A stretch of 33,331 bases of DNA from Bacteroidota bacterium (lineage in GTDB: Bacteria; Bacteroidota; Bacteroidia; Chitinophagales; Chitinophagaceae). Positions 7,720 to 15,616 of this stretch are shown in pieces. The notes beneath the pieces are model-generated. The model saw only the letters and a program-made list of their open reading frames with translations. It was not told the DNA's origin and did not search any database. The DNA lies in NCBI GenBank assembly GCA_030706685.1, contig JAUZOA010000065.1:1-33331 (forward strand), in the 5' to 3' direction. Position numbers and translations under genes: made by a program. Numbering within the stretch: position 1 is the stretch's first letter; every line of letters begins with the position of its first letter.

Positions 7720-8142
7720 TTACTTTTTCATTTCTTCCAGCATCGCGATTATTTTATCCAGTTTTTCCACTTCGATACTATTTAGTTTTATCTGCAACCT
7801 CTCTATTTCCTCTTTTGCAGCGACATTGGTTTCATAATCGGCTTGTGCCTGGGCCCTGTCTCTTTCATTTTGCCGGTTTTGCGCCATCATGATGATCGGC
7901 GCGGCATAGGCGGCCTGGGTGGAGAAAAGCAAATTCAGCAGGATAAAAGGGTAGGGGTCCCAGTGATAAATAAAGGCCACGAAATTGAAAATCATCCATA
8001 CGGCAACTACCATTGTCTGGATAATGATAAATCGCCATGAGCCCATTCCATTGGCAACTTTGTCGGCAAGCCGCTGACCGAAATTCAATGTATCAGTATG
8101 TCTCTGAAACCAGGTTCTTGGGTTAAACATATTATTCATCAT
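7720..8142 (-). CDS. DUF1003 family membrane protein
   Basis: The 140-aa protein has the family hallmark F-G-Q-R-L-A-D-K-V-A-N-G-M-G-S-W (residues 21-36) followed by two hydrophobic helices (about 38-58 and 65-85) with W-D-P-Y-P-F-I-L-L-N-L between them. A charged coiled-coil tail of about 50 residues (A-Q-A-D-Y-E ... E-E-M-K-K) then projects from the membrane. DUF1003 proteins are small inner-membrane proteins of unproven function. Several Met codons lie at the start (8142, 8139, 8130); the longest is given. It is divergent from the Gfo/Idh/MocA gene with a 115-nt shared spacer. Confidence 0.85.
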   Translation of the reverse strand: MMNNMFNPRTWFQRHTDTLNFGQRLADKVANGMGSWRFIIIQTMVVAVWMIFNFVAFIYHWDPYPFILLNLLFSTQAAYAAPIIMMAQNRQNERDRAQAQADYETNVAAKEEIERLQIKLNSIEVEKLDKIIAMLEEMKK

Positions 8143-8257
8143 ATTTAAAAATTAAAAGTGTAAATGTATCTTTTTTCCCAGGCAGTATTTCAGAGGCTTC
8201 CTTTTATAAAAAACGATAACTTTAGGCAGTATCCTGACTCATTATAAATTATTTTAT

Positions 8258-9586
8258 ATGATTGCCCGCCGTAAATTCTTACAACGTTCTGCTGCGCTTG
8301 CCGGAGGCAGTATTATTGTTTCTGCGCTTGATAGCAAAGCTTTCGCGATTTTTCGCAACCGGCTTTCCCCATCCAATCAAATCAATATCGGGGCTATCGG
8401 TATTAATGGAATGGGGTGGGCCGATACCAGCGCTATGTTGAAAAATAACCCGCAGGTAAAATTGGTAGCCTTATGTGATGTTGACCAAAATGTCCTTGAT
8501 AAAAGAATGGGGGAACTGGCAAAGGACAATATTAAACCTGCTACTTACCGTGATTATCGCAAACTGCTCGATGATAAATCTATTGATGCGGTAATAATTG
8601 GTACTCCCGATCATTGGCACTGCAAGATCATGGTGGATGCCTGTGAAGCGGGCAAAGATGTGTATTGCGAAAAACCTGCCGGCAACTCCATCGCCGAATG
8701 TGCTGTAATGGTAGCGGCGCAGAAAAAATACAACCGTATAGTGCAGGTCGGTCAATGGCAACATAGCAATAAACATTACCAGGACGCGATGGATTTTGTG
8801 CACTCAGGAAAACTGGGCAATGTTCGCCTGGTCAAAGCATGGGCTTACCAGGGCTGGATGAAACCCATTCCTGTAAAGCCCGATAGCGCTCCCCCTCCCG
8901 GCGTTGATTATGATATGTGGCTGGGACCCGCCCGCAAACGGCCTTTCAACCCTAATCGCTTTCATTTTAATTTTCGCTGGTACTGGGATTATGCCGGTGG
9001 TTTGATGACTGACTGGGGAGTGCACATGATTGATTATGCATTGCTCGGATCCAACGCTTCTTTTCCCAAAACCATTATGGCAAGCGGTGGCAAATTTGCT
9101 TACCCGGATGATGCGGAAGAAACCCCTGATACGTTGACCACTGTTTTTGAATTCAATGGTTTTAATATGTTATGGGAGCATGCTACCGGGATCAATGACG
9201 GTCCTTATGGCCGGGATCATGGCGTCGCTTTCATCGGCAATAACGGTACACTTGTTGTTGACCGCGGCGGCTGGGAAGTTATTCCCGAAAAACAGGATAA
9301 CAAAAACAGGATGGAGCCTGTAGCTGTTCAATTGAGAACCGATGACGGCCTGGCACTTCATACAAAGAATTTTATTGATGTCGTGCAATCAAGAAAAATG
9401 GAAGACCTTAAATGTCCAATCCAGACAGGCGCGCATGTAGCCACTGTTTGCCAGATGGGCAATATCGCTTTCCGGACCGGTAAAAAAATCTATTGGGATG
9501 CAAAAAACAGTAAATTCACAGACAATGATGCCAATAAATATCTTGCGGCACAATATCATAATGGGTACCAGTTGCCGAAGATATAA
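8258..9586 (+). CDS. Tat-exported Gfo/Idh/MocA family oxidoreductase
   Basis: The 442-aa protein starts MIARRKFLQRSAALAGG, a twin-arginine signal (RRKFLQ), so the folded cofactor-loaded enzyme is exported. The Rossmann part shows N-I-G-A-I-G-I-N-G-M-G (about 41-52), then G-T-P-D-H-W-H (about 121-127) and E-K-P-A-G-N, the family catalytic Lys region. The C-terminal alpha/beta domain has the H-F-N-F-R-W-Y-W-D-Y-A-G-G-L-M-T-D-W-G motif with the conserved His. Such exported proteins in Bacteroidota oxidise glycosides or inositols at C3 with tightly bound NAD. The next gene, DUF1080, is the expected partner. Substrate unknown. Confidence 0.92.
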   Translation: MIARRKFLQRSAALAGGSIIVSALDSKAFAIFRNRLSPSNQINIGAIGINGMGWADTSAMLKNNPQVKLVALCDVDQNVLDKRMGELAKDNIKPATYRDYRKLLDDKSIDAVIIGTPDHWHCKIMVDACEAGKDVYCEKPAGNSIAECAVMVAAQKKYNRIVQVGQWQHSNKHYQDAMDFVHSGKLGNVRLVKAWAYQGWMKPIPVKPDSAPPPGVDYDMWLGPARKRPFNPNRFHFNFRWYWDYAGGLMTDWGVHMIDYALLGSNASFPKTIMASGGKFAYPDDAEETPDTLTTVFEFNGFNMLWEHATGINDGPYGRDHGVAFIGNNGTLVVDRGGWEVIPEKQDNKNRMEPVAVQLRTDDGLALHTKNFIDVVQSRKMEDLKCPIQTGAHVATVCQMGNIAFRTGKKIYWDAKNSKFTDNDANKYLAAQYHNGYQLPKI

Positions 9587-9588
9587 AA

Positions 9589-9659
9589 GGTTTAAGGGTT
9601 CTTATGGCGGGTAGTTTCATTTCTCTAAAACAAATTACTTCTTTAAATAACCCTTAAAC
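9589..9659. repeat. 11-bp inverted repeat between the oxidoreductase and DUF1080 genes
   Basis: GTTTAAGGGTT (9590-9600) and AACCCTTAAAC (9649-9659) are perfect inverse complements with a 48-nt spacer, followed by more AAACCCTTCAACC-type sequence. This is a repeat style common in Bacteroidota spacers. It may fold in the shared mRNA between the two genes. Confidence 0.5.
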
Positions 9660-9704
9660 GGTTAAACCCTTCAACCATTCAACGATAATAAAAAAAACAA
9701 CCAC

Positions 9705-10475
9705 ATGAATAATAAGATCACAGCCATTCTTTTAGCAGGTATTATCAATACTGCACCGGTATTTTCACAGCAGGGAGATCCCAAAGCCACAGAAGTATGG
9801 AGCCCTGTTCCTAAAATAGTAACACCAGGCGCTACGAGCAGCGATGCGCCTTCCGATGCTATCATTTTATTCGACGGAAAAAACCTGGATGAATGGGTTT
9901 CTGTTAAAGATGCCAATACGCCTGCCCAGTGGACCGTAGCTAATGGCGCTGTCACCGTAAAAAAAGGAACCGGCAACATACAAACAAAAAAATCATTCAC
10001 CGATTACCAACTGCATATTGAATGGCGCATACCCGCGACGATTACAGGTTCAGGACAAGCGCGCGGCAACAGCGGTGTATTCCTGGCCTCCACCGGCCCG
10101 GGAGATGATGGCTATGAAATACAGGTATTGGATTGTTACAATAATACTACTTATGTCAACGGGCAAACCGCAAGTATCTATAAACAATCCATTCCATTGG
10201 TAAATGCCTGTAAAAAACCGGGTGAATGGCAGAGCTATGATATCATCTGGACAGCACCGCGTTTTAACGACGACGGAAGCCTGAAATCACCAGCACGTGT
10301 AACCGCTCTTCATAACGGGGTACTGGTGCAAAATAATTTCGAAATAAAGGGAGTGACAAAGTATATAGGCGCCCCCGAATACAAAAAGCATGGGCCCGCC
10401 CCGATAAAACTGCAGGATCACGGCGACCCCAGCGAGCCTATCAGCTACAGGAATATATGGATAAGGGAATTATAA
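9705..10475 (+). CDS. DUF1080 (3-keto-disaccharide hydrolase-like) secreted protein
   Basis: The 256-aa protein has a signal peptide (MNNKITAILLAGIINTAPVFSQ). The DUF1080 fold follows, with the hallmark I-L-F-D-G-K-N-L-D-E-W (about 54-64), then W-x-V-x-N-G-A-V-T-V, the Y-Q-L-H-I-E-W strand, G-N-S-G-V-F-L (about 121-128) and the C-terminal P-I-x-L-Q-D-H-G region with R-N-I-W-I-R. Known members hydrolyse or lyse 3-keto-glycosides after oxidation by a Gfo/Idh/MocA partner. The gene follows the Tat-exported oxidoreductase by 118 nt in the same direction, so the two likely act sequentially in the periplasm. The substrate is not shown. Confidence 0.88.
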   Translation: MNNKITAILLAGIINTAPVFSQQGDPKATEVWSPVPKIVTPGATSSDAPSDAIILFDGKNLDEWVSVKDANTPAQWTVANGAVTVKKGTGNIQTKKSFTDYQLHIEWRIPATITGSGQARGNSGVFLASTGPGDDGYEIQVLDCYNNTTYVNGQTASIYKQSIPLVNACKKPGEWQSYDIIWTAPRFNDDGSLKSPARVTALHNGVLVQNNFEIKGVTKYIGAPEYKKHGPAPIKLQDHGDPSEPISYRNIWIREL

Positions 10476-10629
10476 TCTCCAATACATAACCATCTAAAGG
10501 CTGATTTGCAGCCGGATCGGGGTCAATGATAAGAATCATGCCTTAGAGGGTGAATTGGTGGTTGTAGCTAGTCGTAAATAAAAAATAAAAGATATATTTT
10601 TACAGGTAATTTAATTAAATGCCCCGCCA

Positions 10630-12099
10630 GTGCCCGGATCATGTGTTTTAAGACAGTCCTTGTTACGATTGTCAATCCTGATAGCTGTTGCTCTTTTCTC
10701 CGTTACGACGCGCGCCCAGATATGCAATGGAAGCCTGGGTGATCCCGCGGTGAACCTGACATTTGGAACGGCCGGCAATACGGGTCCCTCAGCATTTGTT
10801 CCCTCCAGCAGTTATATTTACCAGTCAAGCGCCTGCCCGAATGATGGTTATTACACTATTACCAGTTCTTCTGCCGATTGTTTTGGAAATTCCTGGCATT
10901 TTGTGACAGGTGATCATACCGGCGGAGGAAATTTCATGCTCGTCAATGCCTCTTATCAACCGGGTGATTTTTTTGTGGATTCGGTGACTGATCTCTGCCC
11001 CAACACAACTTATGAATTTGCCGCCTGGGTGATGAATGTTATGAAACCTGTCAACAGCATTCTTCCCAATCTCACATTCAGTATCGAAACACCTACTGGT
11101 TCCTTATTGGGACAATTCCACACAGGCGATATTGCTGTTACAGCAGCACCGCTTTGGCAACAATATGGTTTGTTTTTCACGACTCCGGCTACTAATGCAA
11201 AGATCGTTTTACGCATCACCAACAATGCGCCGGGAGGGATTGGAAATGATCTTGCCCTGGATGATATTACCTTTCGCCCCTGCGGTGAAAAAGTCAGTGC
11301 AACGATACAAGGAAGCAGTAATGATACCATCAATATATGTGAAGGCAATACTAATTCCTATACATTTAAGTCGGGGATTTCTTCCGCTTATATCTCTCCT
11401 GTATTCCAATGGCAGGTAAGTAAAGATTCGGCCAATAGCTGGCAGGATATTGCCGGCGCCGATACTCCATCTTACACGCGGCTACCGACGGGAGCCGGAA
11501 GTTATTGGTACAGGCTTACTGTTACTGAAGCCAGCAGTGCGGGAATATCTTCTTGCCGCATCGCTTCAAACCTGGTTATTATAAACGTTCATGCCAAACC
11601 TGTGGTGGATGCCGGCCCTGACCGGGTGTATATTGTAGGTTACCCGGTTACATTGCCCGGTGTCGTCGCGGGTGAAGAGCCCACGTATACCTGGTCGCCG
11701 GCAATTTCTATCAGTGATATCAATGTACTTAACCCGGTTGTTTCGCCGCCTGCGGATATAACCTATATACTTTCCGCCTTTTCGTCTTTTGGTTGCATGA
11801 ACGAAGACAGTGTTCATGTAAAAGTAGTAGCAGGAATATTTGTTCCGACTGCTTTTACGCCTAATGGAGACGGTAAAAATGATACCTGGAACATTCCTTT
11901 TCTTGATCCGTCATTCGGCGCCGAAGTAAGTGTATTTAACCGTTGGGGTCAACTGGTTTATCATATCACCGGAAGCACTGTATCCTGGGACGGGACAATC
12001 AACGGGGTTCCCCAGTCTCCGGGTACTTATGTTTATTTAGTCATTTTCAAAAATGCTCCCTTTAAAATGATGAGCGGGACATTGACGCTAATCAGGTAA
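10630..12099 (+). CDS. T9SS-secreted protein with gliding-motility-type C-terminal domain
   Basis: Read from the GTG at 10630 it is 489 aa; a TTG at 10660 would give the same signal peptide (LRLSILIAVALFSVTTRAQ) with a shorter n-region, so the start is uncertain. The N-terminal part (about 31-215) is a beta-rich jelly-roll-like domain (N-S-W-H-F-V-T-G-D-H then Y-E-F-A-A-W-V) ending at F-R-P-C-G. An Ig-like region (about 225-320) and a PKD-like segment (Y-T-W-S-P, about 330-400) follow. The last 85 residues open A-F-T-P-N-G-D-G-K-N-D-T-W and close with T-Y-V-Y-L-V-I-F-K-N, the T9SS type B sorting domain. It is probably a surface or secreted binding protein. The ligand cannot be read. Confidence 0.88.
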   Translation: MPGSCVLRQSLLRLSILIAVALFSVTTRAQICNGSLGDPAVNLTFGTAGNTGPSAFVPSSSYIYQSSACPNDGYYTITSSSADCFGNSWHFVTGDHTGGGNFMLVNASYQPGDFFVDSVTDLCPNTTYEFAAWVMNVMKPVNSILPNLTFSIETPTGSLLGQFHTGDIAVTAAPLWQQYGLFFTTPATNAKIVLRITNNAPGGIGNDLALDDITFRPCGEKVSATIQGSSNDTINICEGNTNSYTFKSGISSAYISPVFQWQVSKDSANSWQDIAGADTPSYTRLPTGAGSYWYRLTVTEASSAGISSCRIASNLVIINVHAKPVVDAGPDRVYIVGYPVTLPGVVAGEEPTYTWSPAISISDINVLNPVVSPPADITYILSAFSSFGCMNEDSVHVKVVAGIFVPTAFTPNGDGKNDTWNIPFLDPSFGAEVSVFNRWGQLVYHITGSTVSWDGTINGVPQSPGTYVYLVIFKNAPFKMMSGTLTLIR

Positions 12100-12106
12100 T
12101 ACCCGA

Positions 12107-12574
12107 TCAGGCTTTTCTTTCATCTGTTGAATAAATGAAGGGGGCTAAATGATGTTCATATTCAAATATATCCCCGGAAGCAAAAAACCTGTTTAATTCA
12201 TCTTTCGCCGCTTCTTTAGAATCGGAGGAGTGGACAAGGTTGGCCTGGATGCTCATACCCAGGTCGCCCCTGATCGTTCCGGGTTGCGCTTCTCGTGATT
12301 TAGTCACACCTGTTATATTTCTTAATGTATCAACAGCGTCGAGACCTTCTACACAACAGGCAATCACCGGGGCTGATTTCATAAATTCCACGATCTTGCC
12401 AAAGAAAGGCTTTGTACTGATATGTGAATAATGCTCGGTTAAAATTTTATCAGTCAATTGGATCATCTTCATTCCTGTAATCTTTAATCCTTTTTTTTCG
12501 ACCCGGCTGATAATTTCCCCTGCCAAACCTCTTTGAATAGCATCCGGCTTTATCAATAACAATGTTTTTTCCAT
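12107..12574 (-). CDS. ndk: Nucleoside-diphosphate kinase
   Basis: It transfers the gamma-phosphate between NTPs and NDPs in the cytosol through a phosphohistidine. From the ATG at 12574 it is 156 aa (MEKTLLLIKPDAIQRG), slightly longer than the typical 140-152. The longer reading (MRKILEMEK) lacks family support. It shows the K-P-D-A motif and the active-site His115 in N-L-V-H-S-S-D-S, where the more usual residue after His is Gly or Ala. The C-terminal 12 or so residues (H-H-L-A-P-F-I-Y-S-T-D-E-R-K-A) are an extension. It is convergent with the T9SS gene, with only 7 nt between stops. A TATATTTG -7 box lies just upstream. Confidence 0.95.
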   Translation of the reverse strand: MEKTLLLIKPDAIQRGLAGEIISRVEKKGLKITGMKMIQLTDKILTEHYSHISTKPFFGKIVEFMKSAPVIACCVEGLDAVDTLRNITGVTKSREAQPGTIRGDLGMSIQANLVHSSDSKEAAKDELNRFFASGDIFEYEHHLAPFIYSTDERKA

Positions 12575-12589
12575 TTCTAAAATTTTGCG

Positions 12590-12597
12590 CAAATATA
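12590..12597 (-). promoter_or_regulatory. Candidate -7 box (TATATTTG) for ndk
   Basis: On the minus strand TATATTTG matches TAnnTTTG exactly. It ends 15 nt before the ndk ATG, leaving a very short leader. The -33 region is poorly conserved (CTTTAA), so this is moderate support only. Confidence 0.45.
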
Positions 12598-12640
12598 TCT
12601 CATTCGGGAATTAAAGAACTAAGAAATTTCCCGCAACGGC

Positions 12641-12912
12641 AAAGAGGGTCTTAAACTTTGCGTCCTTTGCTCCCTGGCGTTCCTGACGTGAAATCTTTTT
12701 ATTATTTCACGCAAAGCGCGCAAAGTTAATGCAGCGACCAAAGTTAATGCAGCGCAAAGGGAGTCTTAAACTTTGCGCTCTTTGCTCCTTGGCGTTCCTG
12801 GCGTGAAATCTTTTTATTATTTCACGCAAAGCGCAAAGTTAATGCAGCGAAAAGGGAGTCTTATACTTTGCGCCCTTTGCTCCTCTGTGTTCTTGGCGTG
12901 AAATCTTTTTTT
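12641..12912. repeat. Tandem array of cruciform-forming units, about 2.6 copies
   Basis: Units start at 12641, 12755 and 12850 (the third truncated at 12912). Each unit has AGTCTTAAACTTTGCG, TTTGCTCC, a GGCGTTCCTG(A/G)CG segment, then GTGAAAT-ctttttatt-ATTTCAC (arms at 12688-12694/12704-12710 and 12803-12809/12819-12825) and AGCGCAAAGTTAATGCAGCG. The outer AACTTTGCG also pairs with CGCAAAGTT, so each complete unit can form a long hairpin. An extra partial copy of CAAAGTTAATGCAGCG sits at 12739-12754. It fills the space from ndk to within 11 nt of the DUF2911 stop. No CRISPR-like spacers and no cas genes. Confidence 0.85.
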
Positions 12913-12923
12913 CTCACATTGAT

Positions 12924-14012
12924 TTACATAGCCCCTAATTGTTTCAGGAATTTCTCTGAGTTGGCCCGTACATTCGCAGGCGGGTTCATACTAATTGATT
13001 TCTTAAAATTGATAATAGCATTCTTTTTATCGCCTTTGGTAGCATATCCTTCCCCGAGACTGTCCCACACATTAGGGCTTTTAGGAAATCGTTTTGTATT
13101 GAGTATAAACATTTCTATTGCCTTATCCTGCTGGCCGGCCTGCATCAACTGGTAGGCATAGGTATTCAGTTCATTTTCGGTACTGATGGCGATGGCCTGG
13201 TTCATCATTGAATCAGCATCGGCTGTTTTGCCCATGGCTTTCAGGATATTTGATTTTACACTTAATGTGGCAAAAGAATTATTCTGGGCGATAGCCTGGT
13301 CAATCCATTTCAACGCCTGCTCGTAGTTTATTTTATTTTGCAAAGCATAATTAGCCGCGCTTGCATATCCCTGCCAGCTAAATCCTACCGGGCCTTTCAG
13401 TTCTTCAGCGGCATTCGCCATGACAATATCATCCACCGCAAATTCGATCTTTACCGGGAATTGTTTCTTTTCCCAGTTCAATACCAGTTCGGCGGAAGTC
13501 TTCGTGGTATTAATAAAATCATAGGTGAGCAATTCCGTCATAGGAATAGTGCGCAATTGTATTTTCGCTCTCATCAGGTCATTTTTGGAATCATAGAAAA
13601 AACTTCCCCATGACCTGTAATCCTTTGATAAGATGACTTCACCGGAATTATCGGGATTGATGACAAAGGTTAAACCATAGATGCCTGCCGGAACATCTTT
13701 ACCTTCTACTTTCGCGTCGTGGGAGAATTTAATAGTGGTATTTTCATTGGCTCCTGCACGCCATGGCGCGGAATTGCCTGCCCCGAATGGCTGAACATTC
13801 CATCCATAAGGCACGAGCTTCCCCCATATCTCGCGACCCTTTACTGATGGTCGCGAATAATTAATGGTGACAGTGGATATACCGATGGTCTGCGAAACGG
13901 TCGCGGCCGGGCTGGGTGTTCGCGGCGTAGTGATCTGCTGGGCTTTTGCAGCCAGCGAGACAAGTGTGATCAACATCAACTGCAAAGATCGTGTTGCAAG
14001 TAGCCTTTTCAT
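12924..14012 (-). CDS. DUF2911 protein with C-terminal TPR-type repeats, secreted
   Basis: The ATG at 14012 gives 362 aa with a signal peptide (MKRLLATRSLQLMLITLVSLAAKAQ). The 22-residue upstream extension in frame is not signal-like and is rejected. DUF2911 occupies about residues 30-180, with P-S-P-A-A-T-V-S-Q-T-I-G and the N-Y-S-R-P-S-V-K-G-R-E-I-W-G-K-L-V-P-Y-G signature. A helical repeat region (about 225-360) with Y-E-Q-A-L-K-W-I-D-Q-A-I-A-Q-N and W-D-S-L-G-E-G-Y-A-T-K-G-D-K-K-N-A-I patterns looks like TPR-like repeats. The domain is widespread in Bacteroidota with no established function. It is periplasmic and divergent from the alpha/beta hydrolase gene, with a candidate promoter in the spacer (TAAATTTTG at 14032-14040, minus strand). 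Confidence 0.88.
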   Translation of the reverse strand: MKRLLATRSLQLMLITLVSLAAKAQQITTPRTPSPAATVSQTIGISTVTINYSRPSVKGREIWGKLVPYGWNVQPFGAGNSAPWRAGANENTTIKFSHDAKVEGKDVPAGIYGLTFVINPDNSGEVILSKDYRSWGSFFYDSKNDLMRAKIQLRTIPMTELLTYDFINTTKTSAELVLNWEKKQFPVKIEFAVDDIVMANAAEELKGPVGFSWQGYASAANYALQNKINYEQALKWIDQAIAQNNSFATLSVKSNILKAMGKTADADSMMNQAIAISTENELNTYAYQLMQAGQQDKAIEMFILNTKRFPKSPNVWDSLGEGYATKGDKKNAIINFKKSISMNPPANVRANSEKFLKQLGAM

Positions 14013-14227
14013 GTTAAATGGTTTTGGTAAGCAAAATTTATGGACTATAAAATGTACAATATCCATGTATGCCTGCACCCGGATTATATGCAGGCGGTAA
14101 CAGAAATTGCCGGAAGGCGGTTGGCCTGTATCAGCATTGATTAAAGCCGGTAGGGGGAAGGATTTGACCTAAAAGCAGTTCCCGGGGGTACAGGTTGAAA
14201 TCGTAATTTTGAACAAAGTTATCAGCT

Positions 14228-15106
14228 ATGTATACCCGGATCATTGCTTTTGCGGCAACAATTCTCTTTTTTATTTCATGTACCAATATGACGGGCAGGA
14301 AAGAGGATAAGCGAATCGAAAGAAACGGAACAGCCATCAGCTATACTTCCTGCGGGGATCACGATACCACTTTATTATTTATACATGGCTGGTGTATCAA
14401 TAAAGAATACTGGGAACCACAGGTAAAACATTTTTGCAGCCGGTATAAAGTAATAACAATAGACCTGCCGGGGTTTGGTCAATCCGGTAAGAACAGGAGT
14501 GACTGGAATTTTGATGAATATACGGCGGACATCAAAGCGGTGATTGACCAGTTACAATTAAAAAATGTTATACTTATCGGCCATTCCATGTCGGGAGATA
14601 TTGTTTTGAATGTGGCCAATAAATACCCGGGATCAGTTATTGGCCTCGTGGGTATTGATAATCTTAACGAACCCGGTTCCCCCATGAATGAAAAAGGCCG
14701 GCAACAAACAGATTCTTTCTTTACCCTGCTGTCGTCTCATTTTGATTCCGCTGTCAATCTTATCATGAAAGGGAATTTATTTCAGCCTTCCACGGATTCC
14801 GCAATAATCAAAAGGGTAATGAATGATGTTTATAAGGCTGATTCACTCATAGCCATTAAAGTATTGTGGTCCGAAATTGTCGTATCGCAGCAGGAACAAC
14901 AACTGATGAAAAGATTGCCTAAAAAGCTCTGGCTGGTGGATAGTGATGCCAGGCCTGTTAAATTGGACTCGCTGAATAAATATTGCCGTTATGGTTGTGA
15001 ATGGGTGCCCGTACATGGGACAGGGCATTACCCGATGCTCGAAAAACCGGAAGAGTTTAATGCGGCGCTGGAGAAAGTATTTGAGGGTATTGCTGCAAAT
15101 AAATAG
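14228..15106 (+). CDS. Alpha/beta hydrolase lipoprotein
   Basis: The 292-aa protein starts with a hydrophobic signal ending in F-F-I-S-C-T (lipobox Cys18), so it is membrane anchored. The alpha/beta fold shows the oxyanion-loop H-G-W (about 53-55), the nucleophile elbow G-H-S-M-S-G (Ser120), the candidate acid Asp in W-L-V-D-S-D and the catalytic His in H-G-T-G-H-Y-P (about residue 270). Length is typical of the hydrolase fold. The substrate (ester, lactone or epoxide) is not shown. It is convergent with the CHY zinc finger gene. Confidence 0.9.
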   Translation: MYTRIIAFAATILFFISCTNMTGRKEDKRIERNGTAISYTSCGDHDTTLLFIHGWCINKEYWEPQVKHFCSRYKVITIDLPGFGQSGKNRSDWNFDEYTADIKAVIDQLQLKNVILIGHSMSGDIVLNVANKYPGSVIGLVGIDNLNEPGSPMNEKGRQQTDSFFTLLSSHFDSAVNLIMKGNLFQPSTDSAIIKRVMNDVYKADSLIAIKVLWSEIVVSQQEQQLMKRLPKKLWLVDSDARPVKLDSLNKYCRYGCEWVPVHGTGHYPMLEKPEEFNAALEKVFEGIAANK

Positions 15107-15155
15107 CCCCTCCGCATTTTATGACTTTTGTGATGAAAACGGAACAGTATAACAA

Positions 15156-15500
15156 CTACACTTCAAAATATAAATGGTAATGCCTGCTGCAATTAGGGTT
15201 GAAAGGAACATGGCAATAAGGACACTGATTTCCTGAATCCATATATTGACGTATCGTCATTTCGGTTTTGCAAGCTCCGCAAAGAATGGCTTTGTGGTCC
15301 CATTCAATTTTCTTCCATACTTCTGCCGGGTGACCCGCTTCTTCTTCATGACATTGATAGCAGGGATAATACTCATTACAGCATTTAAATTTTATGGCGA
15401 TCACATCAAGGGGTGAATGATAATGTACACAACGGGTATCGGCATCCACTGTTTTTCCCCTGACTATCTTTTTTTCACTCTTATTATTCAAGGAATACAA
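15156..15500 (-). CDS. CHY-type zinc finger protein
   Basis: This small cytosolic protein (114 aa) has a dense cysteine/histidine pattern: C24-x-H26-Y, C40, C41, C47, C50-H51, H57, C74, C77, C93, C96, C104 and H107. It matches CHY zinc-finger proteins, with an R-C-V-H-Y-H start and C-x-x-C-H spacing that can bind several zinc ions. Bacterial members are of unknown function; eukaryotic relatives act in ubiquitin ligases. It is divergent from the cytochrome gene with a 116-nt shared spacer. Confidence 0.88.
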   Translation of the reverse strand: MYSLNNKSEKKIVRGKTVDADTRCVHYHSPLDVIAIKFKCCNEYYPCYQCHEEEAGHPAEVWKKIEWDHKAILCGACKTEMTIRQYMDSGNQCPYCHVPFNPNCSRHYHLYFEV

Positions 15501-15616
15501 TTTAATGGCAATTTAAGTGAATTCATTCTTTATTATTTCCAGTTCCTCCATCCTCACATTGCCCGGGAAACCGCCCCGGTATACATTGCGTACCAATTCC
15601 GATTAATAGTAAAATC

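Noticed and set aside
12641-12912. CRISPR array
   Set aside because: Adjacent repeat units have no unique spacers of constant length and there is no cas gene; the units are long cruciform repeats.
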